A stretch of DNA of 64,000 nucleotides from positions 186,001 to 250,000 of the forward strand of contig WRDF01000002.1 of assembly GCA_009783565.1 (NCBI GenBank). The letters run 5' to 3'. Shown one piece after another: positions 17,301-25,061 of the stretch. The DNA is from Rikenellaceae bacterium. GTDB lineage: Bacteria > Bacteroidota > Bacteroidia > Bacteroidales > Rikenellaceae. Below the pieces are notes generated by a model that worked only from the letters and a program-made list of their open reading frames with translations, was not told the origin of the DNA and searched no databases. Both the position numbers and the translations under genes were made by a program. Within the stretch, counting starts at the first letter, position 1; every line of letters begins with the position of its first letter.

Positions 17301-17708
17301 GGTCACACGCGCGGCAGGTTGCGCCTCGCGTGCACGGTCGGGAACGACTAACAAGTTATCGTCCTGAACGACGACCGAGAGCGGCGTGTTTCTCAGAGCC
17401 TCCTCCACCGCCCGCTGAACTGTCTGCGTGCCTTCTATCGTCACGCGCCGCTGGATCGGAGTTACCTCCTCCACCTTATAATTCACGATGTTGCCGCCCA
17501 GGCGGTTGATCTCGCTAAGCGCTTCGGCGAGTGTCACATCGCTGAGGTTCAGGGCGATGGGCCGCAGATAGCTCTGCGCCGACGCCAGAACGGACATGTG
17601 CATCACCAGCAGGCACAGCGCCGCGCCCAGCGCGACTCTCAGAGACGCGCGCAACGTATAGCGTCGCCGCCTCGAATGATGATCATCCGAATGAAGTTTT
17701 CCTTTCAT
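14340..17708 (-). CDS. SusC/RagA TonB-dependent outer-membrane transporter with STN domain (import locus 1)
   Basis: The 1122-residue protein carries out TonB-dependent uptake through the outer membrane. In order: basic N-terminus and signal (to about residue 45, LASAQS); an STN domain (about 48-125) that can signal to a FecR anti-sigma factor; a carboxypeptidase-regulatory-like domain (about 135-215, VTITGRITDANGNPLVGA); a plug (about 220-350) with IRGASSFP and LKDAAAKAIYGSKAANGV; then the 22-strand barrel ending in an aromatic residue (TISGTIIANF). The STN domain together with the upstream ECF sigma and FecR genes marks a transducing transporter, whose substrate should induce its own operon. 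Confidence 0.95.
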   Translation of the reverse strand: MKGKLHSDDHHSRRRRYTLRASLRVALGAALCLLVMHMSVLASAQSYLRPIALNLSDVTLAEALSEINRLGGNIVNYKVEEVTPIQRRVTIEGTQTVQRAVEEALRNTPLSVVVQDDNLLVVPDRAREAQPAARVTITGRITDANGNPLVGAVVTARGERAGAITDVNGNYTLTVPRSVTGLQFSLVGFETQHRDYNGESVMNVALQVAITEIANVVVTGIFTRNAESFTGATSNFTREELQAVGVQNVFQALRNLDPSLNIMDNLVEGSNPNAILEMQIRGASSFPDVQGQYRFNPNQPLFIVDGFEARIETVMDMDMNRIESVTILKDAAAKAIYGSKAANGVVVIETVRLTPGELRINYTGSLSVSSPDLSSYNMCDAREKLELETILGLYDRAQPAQWINMQELYLRNLAAVRSGVNTDWLAQPVRTAVSNKHSVNVEAGDDKIRIGIDLGYNDIQGVMKQSLRRATNGAVNIVYRHRNLLFRNMITLNNTDTQDSPYGNYQQYVDLNPYWRMRDDNGNLISLLGHGPVFTAPVYNPMLDAVNGTRFSSNYFDVQNNSYLDWFINNRFKLTGRFSFAVENSRTEAFLPPTHSSFRQITPDSEDFFTRGSFRAGYGKYSTVGGDLNLSYNNSWGLHALYSNLVGNVRQMSGETHIYDAEGMPSERMDNILFARQYALHSKPYGSEMLDREVGFLLAANYSYDNRYLMDLSARRSASSQFGSNNKWGTFWSVGVGWNLHHEQFLRSSSVITRLKLRGSTGYTGSQDFNSWQAMLLYSYFLDSSYQGMIGAQLEALANPDLRWQQKYDWNAGLDMTLFGNLDMRVDLYRATTNNLLTDINIPPSLGFQTYKANLGEIRNTGIEFAANWRVFYNAANRSSLSLFVNGIHNRNEVAKISNSLRAINDQQIEESRRGNRPIVIFEEGQSLAAIWAVRSMGIDPASGKEIFVKKDGTLTDVWNSDDLVVCGDREPKLMGNFGFNAQWQGFTANVVLRYRLSGQIYNETLKNKVENARMNGNVDRRAFYDTWQKPGDVVLFRDVGDWNNPTRRSSRFVQDINTLDISSVSVGYDFYRFDFVRKLGMQRLQLRVNMNDVANFSTVRIERGTAYPFARTISGTIIANF

Positions 17709-17800
17709 AGCCTTGTAGTGTTAAAAAGGTTAGTTTTTGTGTAAAGTTTTTTCATGTGTTTAAGTTTTATTTAGTAGTCAGGGTGTTGTTCTATGGTAGT

Positions 17801-17908
17801 TGTCATTCCGAACGTCCCATAGGGGCGGAGGAATCTATCGCGAGTATAAATTCAATAAAGTCTAGCGATAGATCCCTCGTCGCGCTTGCACGCTCGCTCG
17901 GGATGACA
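17801..17908. repeat. long inverted repeat, TGTCATTCCG family, copy 2
   Basis: Outer arms TGTCATTCCGAACG and CGGGATGACA, inner arms GGAATCTATCGCGAG and CTAGCGATAGATCCC around an A/T-rich loop. It lies between fecR and susC of locus 1, so it is inside the likely operon and could attenuate or stabilise transcripts. Confidence 0.85.
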
Positions 17909-17918
17909 TGCACACGTG

Positions 17919-19109
17919 TCAATGAACGATTATCCGCCGCCCGACAATCTCGAAGCGAGGGCCGCCGAGCATCGTGAGCCGCCGCAGCACCGTTTCGAGG
18001 TCTTCGGAGCGTGCCGCCCGTCCGGCGAAAGTGTGGCTGCCGCTCGCAGCGCCGCCCGAATATTCGTAATCGACATCGTACCACCGCGAAAGTACGCGCA
18101 GAATCCTTTCCAGTTCCATGTTGCCGAACAGCAGTTCGCCGTTCTGCCATGCCAGAACCATCGCGAGATCGACGGCGCGCGTCGAGAGTGTCTGAGTACC
18201 GCACAGCAGCGTAGCCTGCATTCCGGGACGCAGTACCGTATTTACGGCCGTCGCACCGCTCACTGCCACCTCCACCGAGCCTTCGGCCAGCGTCGTGCTC
18301 ACGAATTGGTCGTCCGGGTAGGCCGAAACATTGAATTTCGTGCCGAGCACACGCGTGGTCATCTCACCCGAATGTACGATGAACGGTGCGCGGTCGTTGT
18401 GCGCGACTTCGAACCAGGCCTCTCCCGAAAGCCACACTTCGCGCGCGCCGCCTGCGAACCGCTCCGGGAAACGCAGCTCCGTGCCTGAGTTCAGTTTCAC
18501 CTGCGTACCGTCTTCGAGCGTTATGCCGAACATTCCGCCGCGTGGTACGACAAGCGTCTTGAATTCGATATGCTCCTCTTGGGCCGCCGTTGCCAGTGCT
18601 TCGACTGAGATGTTCTCTGCGCCGACGCTCATGCTTGCATATCGGCTTTCGATCGTTCTCGGCTCGCCGCCGAGTGCAATACGTTCTCCGTCGCCCGATA
18701 CCAGATAGGCCTGCGCTGCGCCATCCTGCGGTATGGCATATATCGGGGCATTGGCTGCAAATCGCTCTGTCTGCGTCGGCGGAGACATATATAAATATGT
18801 CGCCCCGACTACTACCGCAGCGACGACAGCCGCCGCCACCGTGCGGTACAGTCTGCGGCGTTGTCTCTGAGGACGCAGGCCGTGCTCTATCGCGTCCCAG
18901 CTCGCACGGTGGTCGGAGAGCGACACGACATGCTCGAACTGCGCCATCGTCGCCGGATCGCCGAGTCGGTCATAAAGTTCGCGGTTGGATGACGAAGCTT
19001 CGAGCCACCGGCCTAACTCGGCGGTTTCGGCCGTCGTGAGCGACTCCGCATCTAACTTGCTTTTGATAATGACCTCGGCGATCTTTACACTGTAATCTGA
19101 CATTTCCAT
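17919..19109 (-). CDS. FecR-family anti-sigma factor (import locus 1)
   Basis: The 396-residue membrane protein would relay the signal from the SusC STN domain to its ECF sigma factor. A cytoplasmic N-terminal part of about 85 residues is followed by a basic stretch (RPQRQRRR) and one membrane segment (LYRTVAAAVVAAVVVGATYLYM). The periplasmic part has the FecR motifs TLVVPRGGMFGITLEDGTQVKLNSGTELRFPERF and VWLSGEAWFEVAHNDRAPFIV, then a DUF4974-like C-terminal domain (FGNMELERILRVLSRWYDVDY). It is encoded between the sigma gene and susC. The stop TGA is followed by CACGTGTG. Confidence 0.93.
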   Translation of the reverse strand: MEMSDYSVKIAEVIIKSKLDAESLTTAETAELGRWLEASSSNRELYDRLGDPATMAQFEHVVSLSDHRASWDAIEHGLRPQRQRRRLYRTVAAAVVAAVVVGATYLYMSPPTQTERFAANAPIYAIPQDGAAQAYLVSGDGERIALGGEPRTIESRYASMSVGAENISVEALATAAQEEHIEFKTLVVPRGGMFGITLEDGTQVKLNSGTELRFPERFAGGAREVWLSGEAWFEVAHNDRAPFIVHSGEMTTRVLGTKFNVSAYPDDQFVSTTLAEGSVEVAVSGATAVNTVLRPGMQATLLCGTQTLSTRAVDLAMVLAWQNGELLFGNMELERILRVLSRWYDVDYEYSGGAASGSHTFAGRAARSEDLETVLRRLTMLGGPRFEIVGRRIIVH

Positions 19110-19208
19110 GATGTTGCGCGTTGTATAGATAGATTACACGAACAGCCGAAACGGGTGAACCGTTTCGACAAAAAAGTTATTTTTCTTTGAGTTTGCGGCA
19201 GAGATGGT

Positions 19209-19763
19209 CTACCAGAAAAGCAGATAGAGCAGCGGGGCGGCAGATTTCAGATGAGACAGCTTGGTGCGCAGCGCGCGATAGGCCGCTTTTTTCAGCGTCT
19301 TCACCGTGTTCACCGACACACCGAGTTCATCAGCGACCTGCTCGACGGTCATTCCGCTAAGCGTGAGGCTCACGACGCGCTCGGTCTGCGTCGGCAATCC
19401 GGATATAGCGGCATACAGTTGTGATACGACCTCCGCTTCTATAACATCAGAATCGTCGTTGGGTGGCGGCGTCGGTGGCTCTGCCGCGCGGCTTTCCAGG
19501 ATGCGTCTACGGATGCGCTCGTCGCGCAGTCGGTTCATCAGTTTATTACGCACTGTCTGATAGAGGAACGATTTCACCCCGGCAAGGCTGTCGAAACCGT
19601 CGATCCGCTCCCACAACAAAATGAACGACTCCTGGATTATGTCCTCCGAGAGTTGCCGGTCGCCGCTTTTCATATAGAGATAATAGAACAGCGAGTCGTA
19701 GGTCGTCTCGTGCAGATGCCTGAAATATTCGTTGTTTTGTCTCGGAGTACGATGCTGTTTCAT
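19209..19763 (-). CDS. ECF RNA polymerase sigma factor, FecI-like (import locus 1)
   Basis: The 184-residue protein has a region 2 (YDSLFYYLYMKSGDRQLSEDIIQESFILLWERID, then GVKSFLYQTVRNKLMNRLRDERI) and a region 4 helix-turn-helix (LSGMTVEQVADELGVSVNTVKTLKKAAYRAL). This is the Bacteroidota ECF group that pairs with FecR proteins. It should direct transcription of the downstream susC operon when released. A TAATTTTG box about 20 bases before the start may be its -7 element; no clear -33 box was found. It is the first gene of locus 1. Confidence 0.93.
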   Translation of the reverse strand: MKQHRTPRQNNEYFRHLHETTYDSLFYYLYMKSGDRQLSEDIIQESFILLWERIDGFDSLAGVKSFLYQTVRNKLMNRLRDERIRRRILESRAAEPPTPPPNDDSDVIEAEVVSQLYAAISGLPTQTERVVSLTLSGMTVEQVADELGVSVNTVKTLKKAAYRALRTKLSHLKSAAPLLYLLFW

Positions 19764-19828
19764 GGCAGTGCGATTACGGCAAAATTAATAAAGTTATGTG
19801 AATTAAGATATTAGGCGCACTTTTTTCA

Positions 19829-19889
19829 TACCTTTGCCCAGGCAAAGTAATTCATGCGAGTGCCGCAAGGCACTTTTTGACTACCTTTG
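19829..19889 (+). promoter_or_regulatory. promoter-linked repeat (core ATTCATGCGAGTGCCGC), copy A
   Basis: TACCTTTG (19829-19836) and TACCTTTG (19882-19889) flank the core GCAAAGTAATTCATGCGAG TGCCGCAAGGCAC (19841-19873), in which GTGCC and GGCAC form a small hairpin. The second box ends 25 bases before the start codon of the putative porin, where a -7 element is expected. Copies B (24977), C (35279) and D (35737) have the same plan and lie before a GH2-like gene, tRNA-Pro and ridA. Confidence 0.75.
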
Positions 19890-19914
19890 CCCCGAATTTC
19901 GGCACAATAACACA

Positions 19915-22047
19915 ATGCGGATAAGACGCACACGCATATCGGTACTGCTTGTTACGGGCTTGATGCTTGCAACGCTTTTTGTGTCCGGTGCGGCGCGTGA
20001 AGAAGCACAGGGCCAGTTTCCGCCGACGGGAACGAGCGAATTTTTCGACGACGAAGAGGAGGAAGAAGAGGAACAGGATACGCGGCGGATGGCGCGCGAT
20101 TCGGCGCGCAGGGCGGATCGCCGCCCGTTGGAATCATATTTTTTCGGCAGCGAAGTTTACGTGAAAGAGGTTTTCGCATGGAACGCGAGTTTCGATTTTA
20201 ATGAGGTACGCGTCGTGCGGATCGATACGATGATCAATAATTTTCAGGTCAATTATCCGTTTTTTCGCCCTTTCGTTCCCAACGACACGGGCAGTGCGAT
20301 TCAGGGCAATCTGGGCGGCGTGGGTGTTCCGCTGAATTATTTTCTGAGGCCGCACTACTACAATTTTGCGTTCGCACAGGGATGGGACGGTTACAATTTT
20401 TTTCCTGGGACGGTGCGGTTTTTCAACGTCAAAAAACCGTTCACACTTTTCTCTTATTTCACGTCGGGCGGCATCAGCAATTACGAGGAAGGGTTTTATA
20501 TCACTCACGCTCAGAATATTACGCCATCTACGGGATTCAATATCGATTACCAAAGCCAGGGCACGCGCGGATTCTATGCCGCGAGCCGTGCGCGCGTGAA
20601 GAACCTCTCGCTGGCGTTCAACCATACGGGCAAACGTTACACGGTTCACGCAGGGTATATCTACAATACGGTGCAGAACCGCGAGAACGGCGGTATTGTG
20701 AGCGAGGCGAGCATCATCGCCGAGCGCGAGGAACTGCCGCAGAACATACGCATGAGGCTCACCGATGCGCGCAACAAGCTGAAAAACAATACGTTTTATT
20801 TGGTGCAGTCGTACGGTGTCCCGTTGCAGCGTCTGGCGGCAGGCGAAAATACGATCGCCGGTGCGTCGTCGGTGTTCGTTGGACATTCGATACAATATAC
20901 GCGCTGGCATAAATTATATACCGACACACGCGCAGGAACGATCTATCTTTATCCGACACCTACGGAAACCGACCCCGATGCGACCGAGCCGCGCGAGTTC
21001 TATCGCGACTGGTTTTTCAACCAGTATGCCACGCGCGACTCGATAGGCGAGTCGCAGCTGGCGAACCGCGCATTTATACAGATCCAGCCTTTCGACCGCG
21101 ATGCCATTGTTGGCACGATTAATGCGGGCGTAGGAATGGATATCGATAAATATTACATGCTGCGGCCGCATGACTTCATAACAGGGTCGCGGCGGCCCGA
21201 AACCAATACCAGCCTGTTAGTTTACGGGTCGGTGGATGGTAGCTTTCGTCGCTATTTCGATTGGAACGCCGATCTTGTCTTCCATCCAACGGGGCATAAA
21301 AGCGGTGAACTCGAAGTCGGCGGCGAAGCGGCAATGAGTGTCTTTGTGAAAGACAGACCTATTACCCTCTCCGGCAGCGCGCGGTTTACACGCTGCGTGC
21401 CTGTGTACTGGAACGAGCGGTTAGTCTCGAACCATTTTTTATGGTCGAACTCCTTCGATAAGGAGACTGAGAGCCGGGTGAGCGCACGACTCGCGATCCC
21501 GTCGTGGCATTTGTATATAGGAGGTGCGCATAGCGTCGTGACCAATAAGGTATATTACGACGAACATGCACATCCCGTAAGCCACGCCGGCGCGGTGAAC
21601 GTCACCGGCCTGTACGCTGACAAGGAATTTCGCTTCGGCGGATTCTGCTTAAAACACAGGGTATTGCTGCAATGGAGTACGCAGCAGGAAGTCATCCCCG
21701 TACCGCTTGCGAGCGCTTATTTGTCCTATTTCTTCGAGTTCGACGTGGTGAAAGGCGCGCTGCGTGCACGTTTGGGCGTCGATTGCCGCTATAACACGCG
21801 CTACTACGCTCCGGGCTGGATGCCCGCGACGGCCGTGTTCTTCAACCAGCGTGAGCGCGAAGTAGGAGAATATCCGCTTATCGACGTGTTCGTTTCCGCC
21901 AAATGGAAACGGATGCGCATACTGATAAAATCCGAGCACTTCAACGAAAACATGTTCGGCATCCCACGCGACTATTTCTCGTTGTGGCGCTACCCGCTGA
22001 ACGGAAGGGTGTTGAAGGTCGGATTTTCGTGGGCATTCTACGACTAA
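19915..22047 (+). CDS. putative outer-membrane porin, beta-barrel
   Basis: The start is the ATG at 19915 (MRIRRTRISVLLVTGLMLATLF, a signal peptide); the open frame extends upstream only through promoter repeat A. The 710-residue product has an acidic run after the signal (FFDDEEEEEEEQD), a basic stretch, then alternating aromatic/polar strands with motifs such as DTMINNFQVNYPFFRP and LGGVGVPLNYF, ending FSWAFYD. It resembles the Bacteroidota putative porin family of about 650-700 residues. Outer-membrane location is inferred from strand pattern and signal. The substrate is unknown. The stop TAA is followed directly by the perfect palindrome CACACGCGTGTG. Confidence 0.75.
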   Translation: MRIRRTRISVLLVTGLMLATLFVSGAAREEAQGQFPPTGTSEFFDDEEEEEEEQDTRRMARDSARRADRRPLESYFFGSEVYVKEVFAWNASFDFNEVRVVRIDTMINNFQVNYPFFRPFVPNDTGSAIQGNLGGVGVPLNYFLRPHYYNFAFAQGWDGYNFFPGTVRFFNVKKPFTLFSYFTSGGISNYEEGFYITHAQNITPSTGFNIDYQSQGTRGFYAASRARVKNLSLAFNHTGKRYTVHAGYIYNTVQNRENGGIVSEASIIAEREELPQNIRMRLTDARNKLKNNTFYLVQSYGVPLQRLAAGENTIAGASSVFVGHSIQYTRWHKLYTDTRAGTIYLYPTPTETDPDATEPREFYRDWFFNQYATRDSIGESQLANRAFIQIQPFDRDAIVGTINAGVGMDIDKYYMLRPHDFITGSRRPETNTSLLVYGSVDGSFRRYFDWNADLVFHPTGHKSGELEVGGEAAMSVFVKDRPITLSGSARFTRCVPVYWNERLVSNHFLWSNSFDKETESRVSARLAIPSWHLYIGGAHSVVTNKVYYDEHAHPVSHAGAVNVTGLYADKEFRFGGFCLKHRVLLQWSTQQEVIPVPLASAYLSYFFEFDVVKGALRARLGVDCRYNTRYYAPGWMPATAVFFNQREREVGEYPLIDVFVSAKWKRMRILIKSEHFNENMFGIPRDYFSLWRYPLNGRVLKVGFSWAFYD

Positions 22048-22059
22048 CACACGCGTGTG

Positions 22060-22142
22060 CGTCATTGCGAGCCTGAAAGGCGAAGCAATCCAGTTGTTTC
22101 CTAATTTGGATTGCTTCGGGTCTTTCGCCCCTCGCAATGACG
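22060..22142. repeat. inverted repeat, CGTCATTGCGAG family, copy 2
   Basis: CGTCATTGCGAGCCTGAAAG opens the left arm and CCCTCGCAATGACG closes the right arm, with CGAAGCAATCCA / TGGATTGCTTCG inside. It immediately follows the CACACGCGTGTG palindrome at the end of the putative porin gene. Confidence 0.88.
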
Positions 22143-22218
22143 GTTTGCAATGACTTTCTTCTGAAAAAACACGTACTCGCATTGTCCGGTAGGTGCACAG
22201 CCCGTCACGAGCTATGTT

Positions 22219-23019
22219 ATGTCCGTTAAAAAACAGATTTTATTTTTTCTATTGTCGCTGCCGATTATTTTTTCGGTTTTCATCTCTTTTTCGAAAGCAC
22301 ATCGCGACACGGCGAGCGCAACAGTTTCTGACGCAACACATAATTACGTGTCGGCGTGCCGTTTAGCCGACAATATTTTTGTCTGCAATGAACCGCGCAG
22401 CTATTTCGAAGTCTTTTCTTCCGTCGAGGTCCATACTGCGCGCCGAAATAATTACGGCCGCAGGATTTCGCCCTACGACGATGTTTTCCGCAGTGTAGCC
22501 GAGCGCGAAGGACTCGATTGGCGTCTGCTTTCGGCCATCGCCTATCACGAATCGCGTTTTATGCCGCATGTGATCTCGCATAGCGGTGCGCGCGGCATCA
22601 TGCAGATCATGCCCGTCGTGGCGCGTAATTTTGATGTTCCGGTCGAATCCATCACCGATACCGAGACCAACGTCATGCTCGCCGCGTGGTTGCTTAAAGC
22701 TATCGAAAACGCAATGCGTCTGCCTGCCAATTTGCCCGACCACGACCGCATCGGTATCATCGTGGGGTGCTATAATGCAGGTATCGGCCACATCTCCGAT
22801 GCGCGCCGTCTTGCGCGCAAGTACGGTCGTTGCGCCGATACGTGGAGAGACGTTGCTCATTTTCTGCGTCTTAAATCCTATCCGGAATACTACTGCGACG
22901 AGGTTGTCCGCAGTGGCGCGTATGCAAGCGGCCGCCAGACCTCGGCTTTCGTGCGCAATGTGCTCGAACAGTACGAAGATTATCGCATATTGGCCTATAT
23001 CGGCTTGCCGGGAGGTTGA
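22219..23019 (+). CDS. lytic murein transglycosylase, SLT domain
   Basis: These enzymes cleave peptidoglycan between MurNAc and GlcNAc, forming 1,6-anhydroMurNAc. The 266-residue protein has an N-terminal signal or anchor (ILFFLLSLPIIFSVFISF) and a transglycosylase domain from about residue 88: SPYDDVFRSVAEREGLDWRLLSAIAYHESRF with the catalytic Glu in HESRF, then SGARGIMQIMP and VGCYNAGIGHI, the three SLT motifs. It resembles the catalytic module of MltF, without a solute-binding domain. An M23 peptidase gene lies 500 bases away on the other strand, so cell-wall genes cluster here loosely. Confidence 0.9.
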   Translation: MSVKKQILFFLLSLPIIFSVFISFSKAHRDTASATVSDATHNYVSACRLADNIFVCNEPRSYFEVFSSVEVHTARRNNYGRRISPYDDVFRSVAEREGLDWRLLSAIAYHESRFMPHVISHSGARGIMQIMPVVARNFDVPVESITDTETNVMLAAWLLKAIENAMRLPANLPDHDRIGIIVGCYNAGIGHISDARRLARKYGRCADTWRDVAHFLRLKSYPEYYCDEVVRSGAYASGRQTSAFVRNVLEQYEDYRILAYIGLPGG

Positions 23020-23076
23020 TACGTTGAGACTTAATTATAGATAGCGACTCGACAAACCGGCAGGGCAGGTCGGGAA

Positions 23077-23532
23077 TCACACGCGTGTGTTCCAGATCAG
23101 TTTTTTCCCGAACCCAAGACGATTGTCTGTGAATTTTATGTAGCGAGGCTCTAAAACCCAAAGATCGAGGTGCATGAGCGCAGCGTAAGGAAAACGCCTC
23201 AGATAGGCTTTGCGCGCGGCGGTGGCGAACTCAACCGCTAAATCAGCCGCATTATCATCCATCCGTCGCGCATCTCCGCAGATTTGCACTCCCCTTATAC
23301 GGCATACCGTGAGTGTCGTGTCCGCTATCGTCGCGGAGACCTGCGGATTCGCCGCCGCCTCGCGCCCATGACGTGTCTCAGGGTCGGTGGCGAAGATAAA
23401 AATATTATATTCAGGCAGATAGACATAAAAAATGCTCGCGCACCATGCCTCGCCGTTCGCACCGCACGTGGCGAGCGTCATTACGTGCCGCCGACGCAGA
23501 AAGCGGATAATTCTGCTGTGAGGAGTGTTCAT
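23077..23532 (-). CDS. YhbP-like pyridoxamine 5'-phosphate oxidase-fold protein
   Basis: The 151-residue protein has the split-barrel flavin-binding fold: RIIRFLRRRHVMTLATCGANGEAWCASIFYVYLPEYNIFIFATDPETRHGREAAANPQVSATIA. The WCASxFYVY and DPETRHG motifs are those of the YhbP (UPF0306) family. Its substrate is unknown; such proteins often bind FMN or heme. It ends 18 bases before the M23 peptidase stop region begins upstream, so it is probably transcribed with that gene. The last codons read AAC ACA CGC GTG TGA, so an ACACGCGTGT palindrome forms the end of the coding region. Confidence 0.8.
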   Translation of the reverse strand: MNTPHSRIIRFLRRRHVMTLATCGANGEAWCASIFYVYLPEYNIFIFATDPETRHGREAAANPQVSATIADTTLTVCRIRGVQICGDARRMDDNAADLAVEFATAARKAYLRRFPYAALMHLDLWVLEPRYIKFTDNRLGFGKKLIWNTRV

Positions 23533-23549
23533 ATTATGCCGTCTATCGT

Positions 23550-24929
23550 CTATTCCGACGAACTTTCCGACGAACGAGCAGCGGTTAACTCCGCATTCTG
23601 ACGGCGATAGACCGCGATAGAATCGAGCTGTGTGATGCGGAGCGACGGGTCGAGAGTGCCCGCAAGTTCAGCCATTACACGGTCGCGCACGATTTCGAAA
23701 TCGGGGCGCGCCGACGCGGCCAGCGGCTCGGCCGGCTCTGAGGTCACGCGAAGCGGATCGGTCGGCTTACCGTTTATCCACACGCGGTAGTCGAGGTGCG
23801 GCCCTGTTGCCGTGCCTGTCATCCCGACGTATCCGATCACTTCACCCTGACTCACGCGCTTACCTACGACGATACCAGTAGCAAACCGCTGCAAGTGCAG
23901 ATAGCCCGTCTCCATGCCACGTCCGTGATTAATTTTCAGCGTATTGCCGCCACCGCCTCTGTCCCAGCCCCGAAAACTAACCGTGCCGTCCGCGACAGCC
24001 ACTACCGGCGTTCCGGCCGGCGCGGCATAATCGACCCCATGATGCGGGCGAACGACGCGATGCACGGGGTGCATACGCGCATTGGAAAAGCGCGACGAGA
24101 TGCGCGTATAGTTTAGCGGCGCTTTCAACATGCTCTTTCTCAGGCTGTTACCGTTCTGATCCCAATACGTCATCCTGCCATTCTGTACGAACGGGATGGC
24201 ATAATAATCCTTACCGTTGTGACGGAAAACCGCACCCCAGATCGTCCCCGCACCGACGGGTTTTCCGTCTATCGAGTGCTCGTCGTAGATTACCGTAAAG
24301 CTATCGCCCGCACGTATGGCGAAGAAATCGACCGTCCATTGGAAAATATTTTCGAACGCGCTGATCATCGCATACGGCATTCCCTGCCGTTGCATCGTAA
24401 GCCACAGCGACGAATCGATCTGGCCCGACGCCATGCGCCGTTCGGCAACCACATCCTTAGTTTCCTTGCGCACCGACACCGAGTCGCCTTCATAAGAGAT
24501 GATCACGTACTCGCGTATGTTGTCTTCATAAACGAAATGGCGCAGGCGTGGTACGGAATCGTTCGTGAGGAACGCCGTGTAGGGGTTGCCCGCTTTGACC
24601 CGCCGCAGCGGGAAGACATCGCGTGCCGCCCTGTCCGTGCGGTCGACCATTGCGGGCGAAACGCCATAGCGTGAGAAAAGTCCCCCGATAGTCTGACCGC
24701 TGCCGATACGCCCCTCTTCGAGTTGCAGATCGGTGTAGTCGATACCGTAGAGCACGTTTATTTGCGGCACGGCATCGCGTTCGTCGAAAAAGGTCAGCCC
24801 GTCGCCGTGTTTTTCGCGTCGGTCGCCGCCGGGGCGCGCTATCCAGTAAACGATGGAAACCAGCACTATGGCCGCCGAGGCTAATAGTATGTTGCTTCGG
24901 TACTTGTTCGGGATTCTCGGAATTTTCAT
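23550..24929 (-). CDS. M23-family peptidoglycan metallopeptidase, membrane anchored
   Basis: The start is the ATG at 24929 (MKIPRIPNKYRSN); codons further upstream fall in the divergent promoter region. The 459-residue protein has one N-terminal membrane segment (residues 13-30), a periplasmic region with a LysM-like part (IGGLFSRYGVSP) and an OapA-like part, and a C-terminal M23 domain. Zinc ligands His296 and Asp300 (HHGVD) are present. The later motif reads GPHLDYRVW, so the second His of the usual HxH is Asp380. It likely cleaves peptide cross-links in the wall. A TAATTTTG box (24935-24942) with GTTG 20 bases upstream lies unusually close to the start. Confidence 0.9.
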   Translation of the reverse strand: MKIPRIPNKYRSNILLASAAIVLVSIVYWIARPGGDRREKHGDGLTFFDERDAVPQINVLYGIDYTDLQLEEGRIGSGQTIGGLFSRYGVSPAMVDRTDRAARDVFPLRRVKAGNPYTAFLTNDSVPRLRHFVYEDNIREYVIISYEGDSVSVRKETKDVVAERRMASGQIDSSLWLTMQRQGMPYAMISAFENIFQWTVDFFAIRAGDSFTVIYDEHSIDGKPVGAGTIWGAVFRHNGKDYYAIPFVQNGRMTYWDQNGNSLRKSMLKAPLNYTRISSRFSNARMHPVHRVVRPHHGVDYAAPAGTPVVAVADGTVSFRGWDRGGGGNTLKINHGRGMETGYLHLQRFATGIVVGKRVSQGEVIGYVGMTGTATGPHLDYRVWINGKPTDPLRVTSEPAEPLAASARPDFEIVRDRVMAELAGTLDPSLRITQLDSIAVYRRQNAELTAARSSESSSE

Positions 24930-24976
24930 GTTTGCAAAATTAAACTTTCTGCCGCAAAAATGCAACACTTTTTCAC

Positions 24977-25027
24977 TATCTTTGTCTTTGAAAAAGTAAT
25001 TCATGCGAGTGCCGCGAGGCACCTTTG
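24977..25027 (+). promoter_or_regulatory. promoter-linked repeat, copy B
   Basis: TATCTTTG (24977-24984) and CACCTTTG (25020-25027) flank the core AAAGTAATTCATGCGAGTG CCGCGAGGCAC (24992-25022). It lies 35 bases before the start codon of the GH2-like gene, within the region divergent to the M23 peptidase. In this copy the hairpin arm GGCAC runs straight into the second CTTTG box. Confidence 0.75.
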
Positions 25028-25061
25028 CGTTATTTGGAACGAATGTCATTTCGAAGTTATT

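Noticed and set aside
24930-25049. N-terminal extension of the M23 peptidase by 40 residues
   Set aside because: The extension crosses the divergent promoter region and repeat copy B on the opposite strand; the membrane anchor fits the start at 24929.
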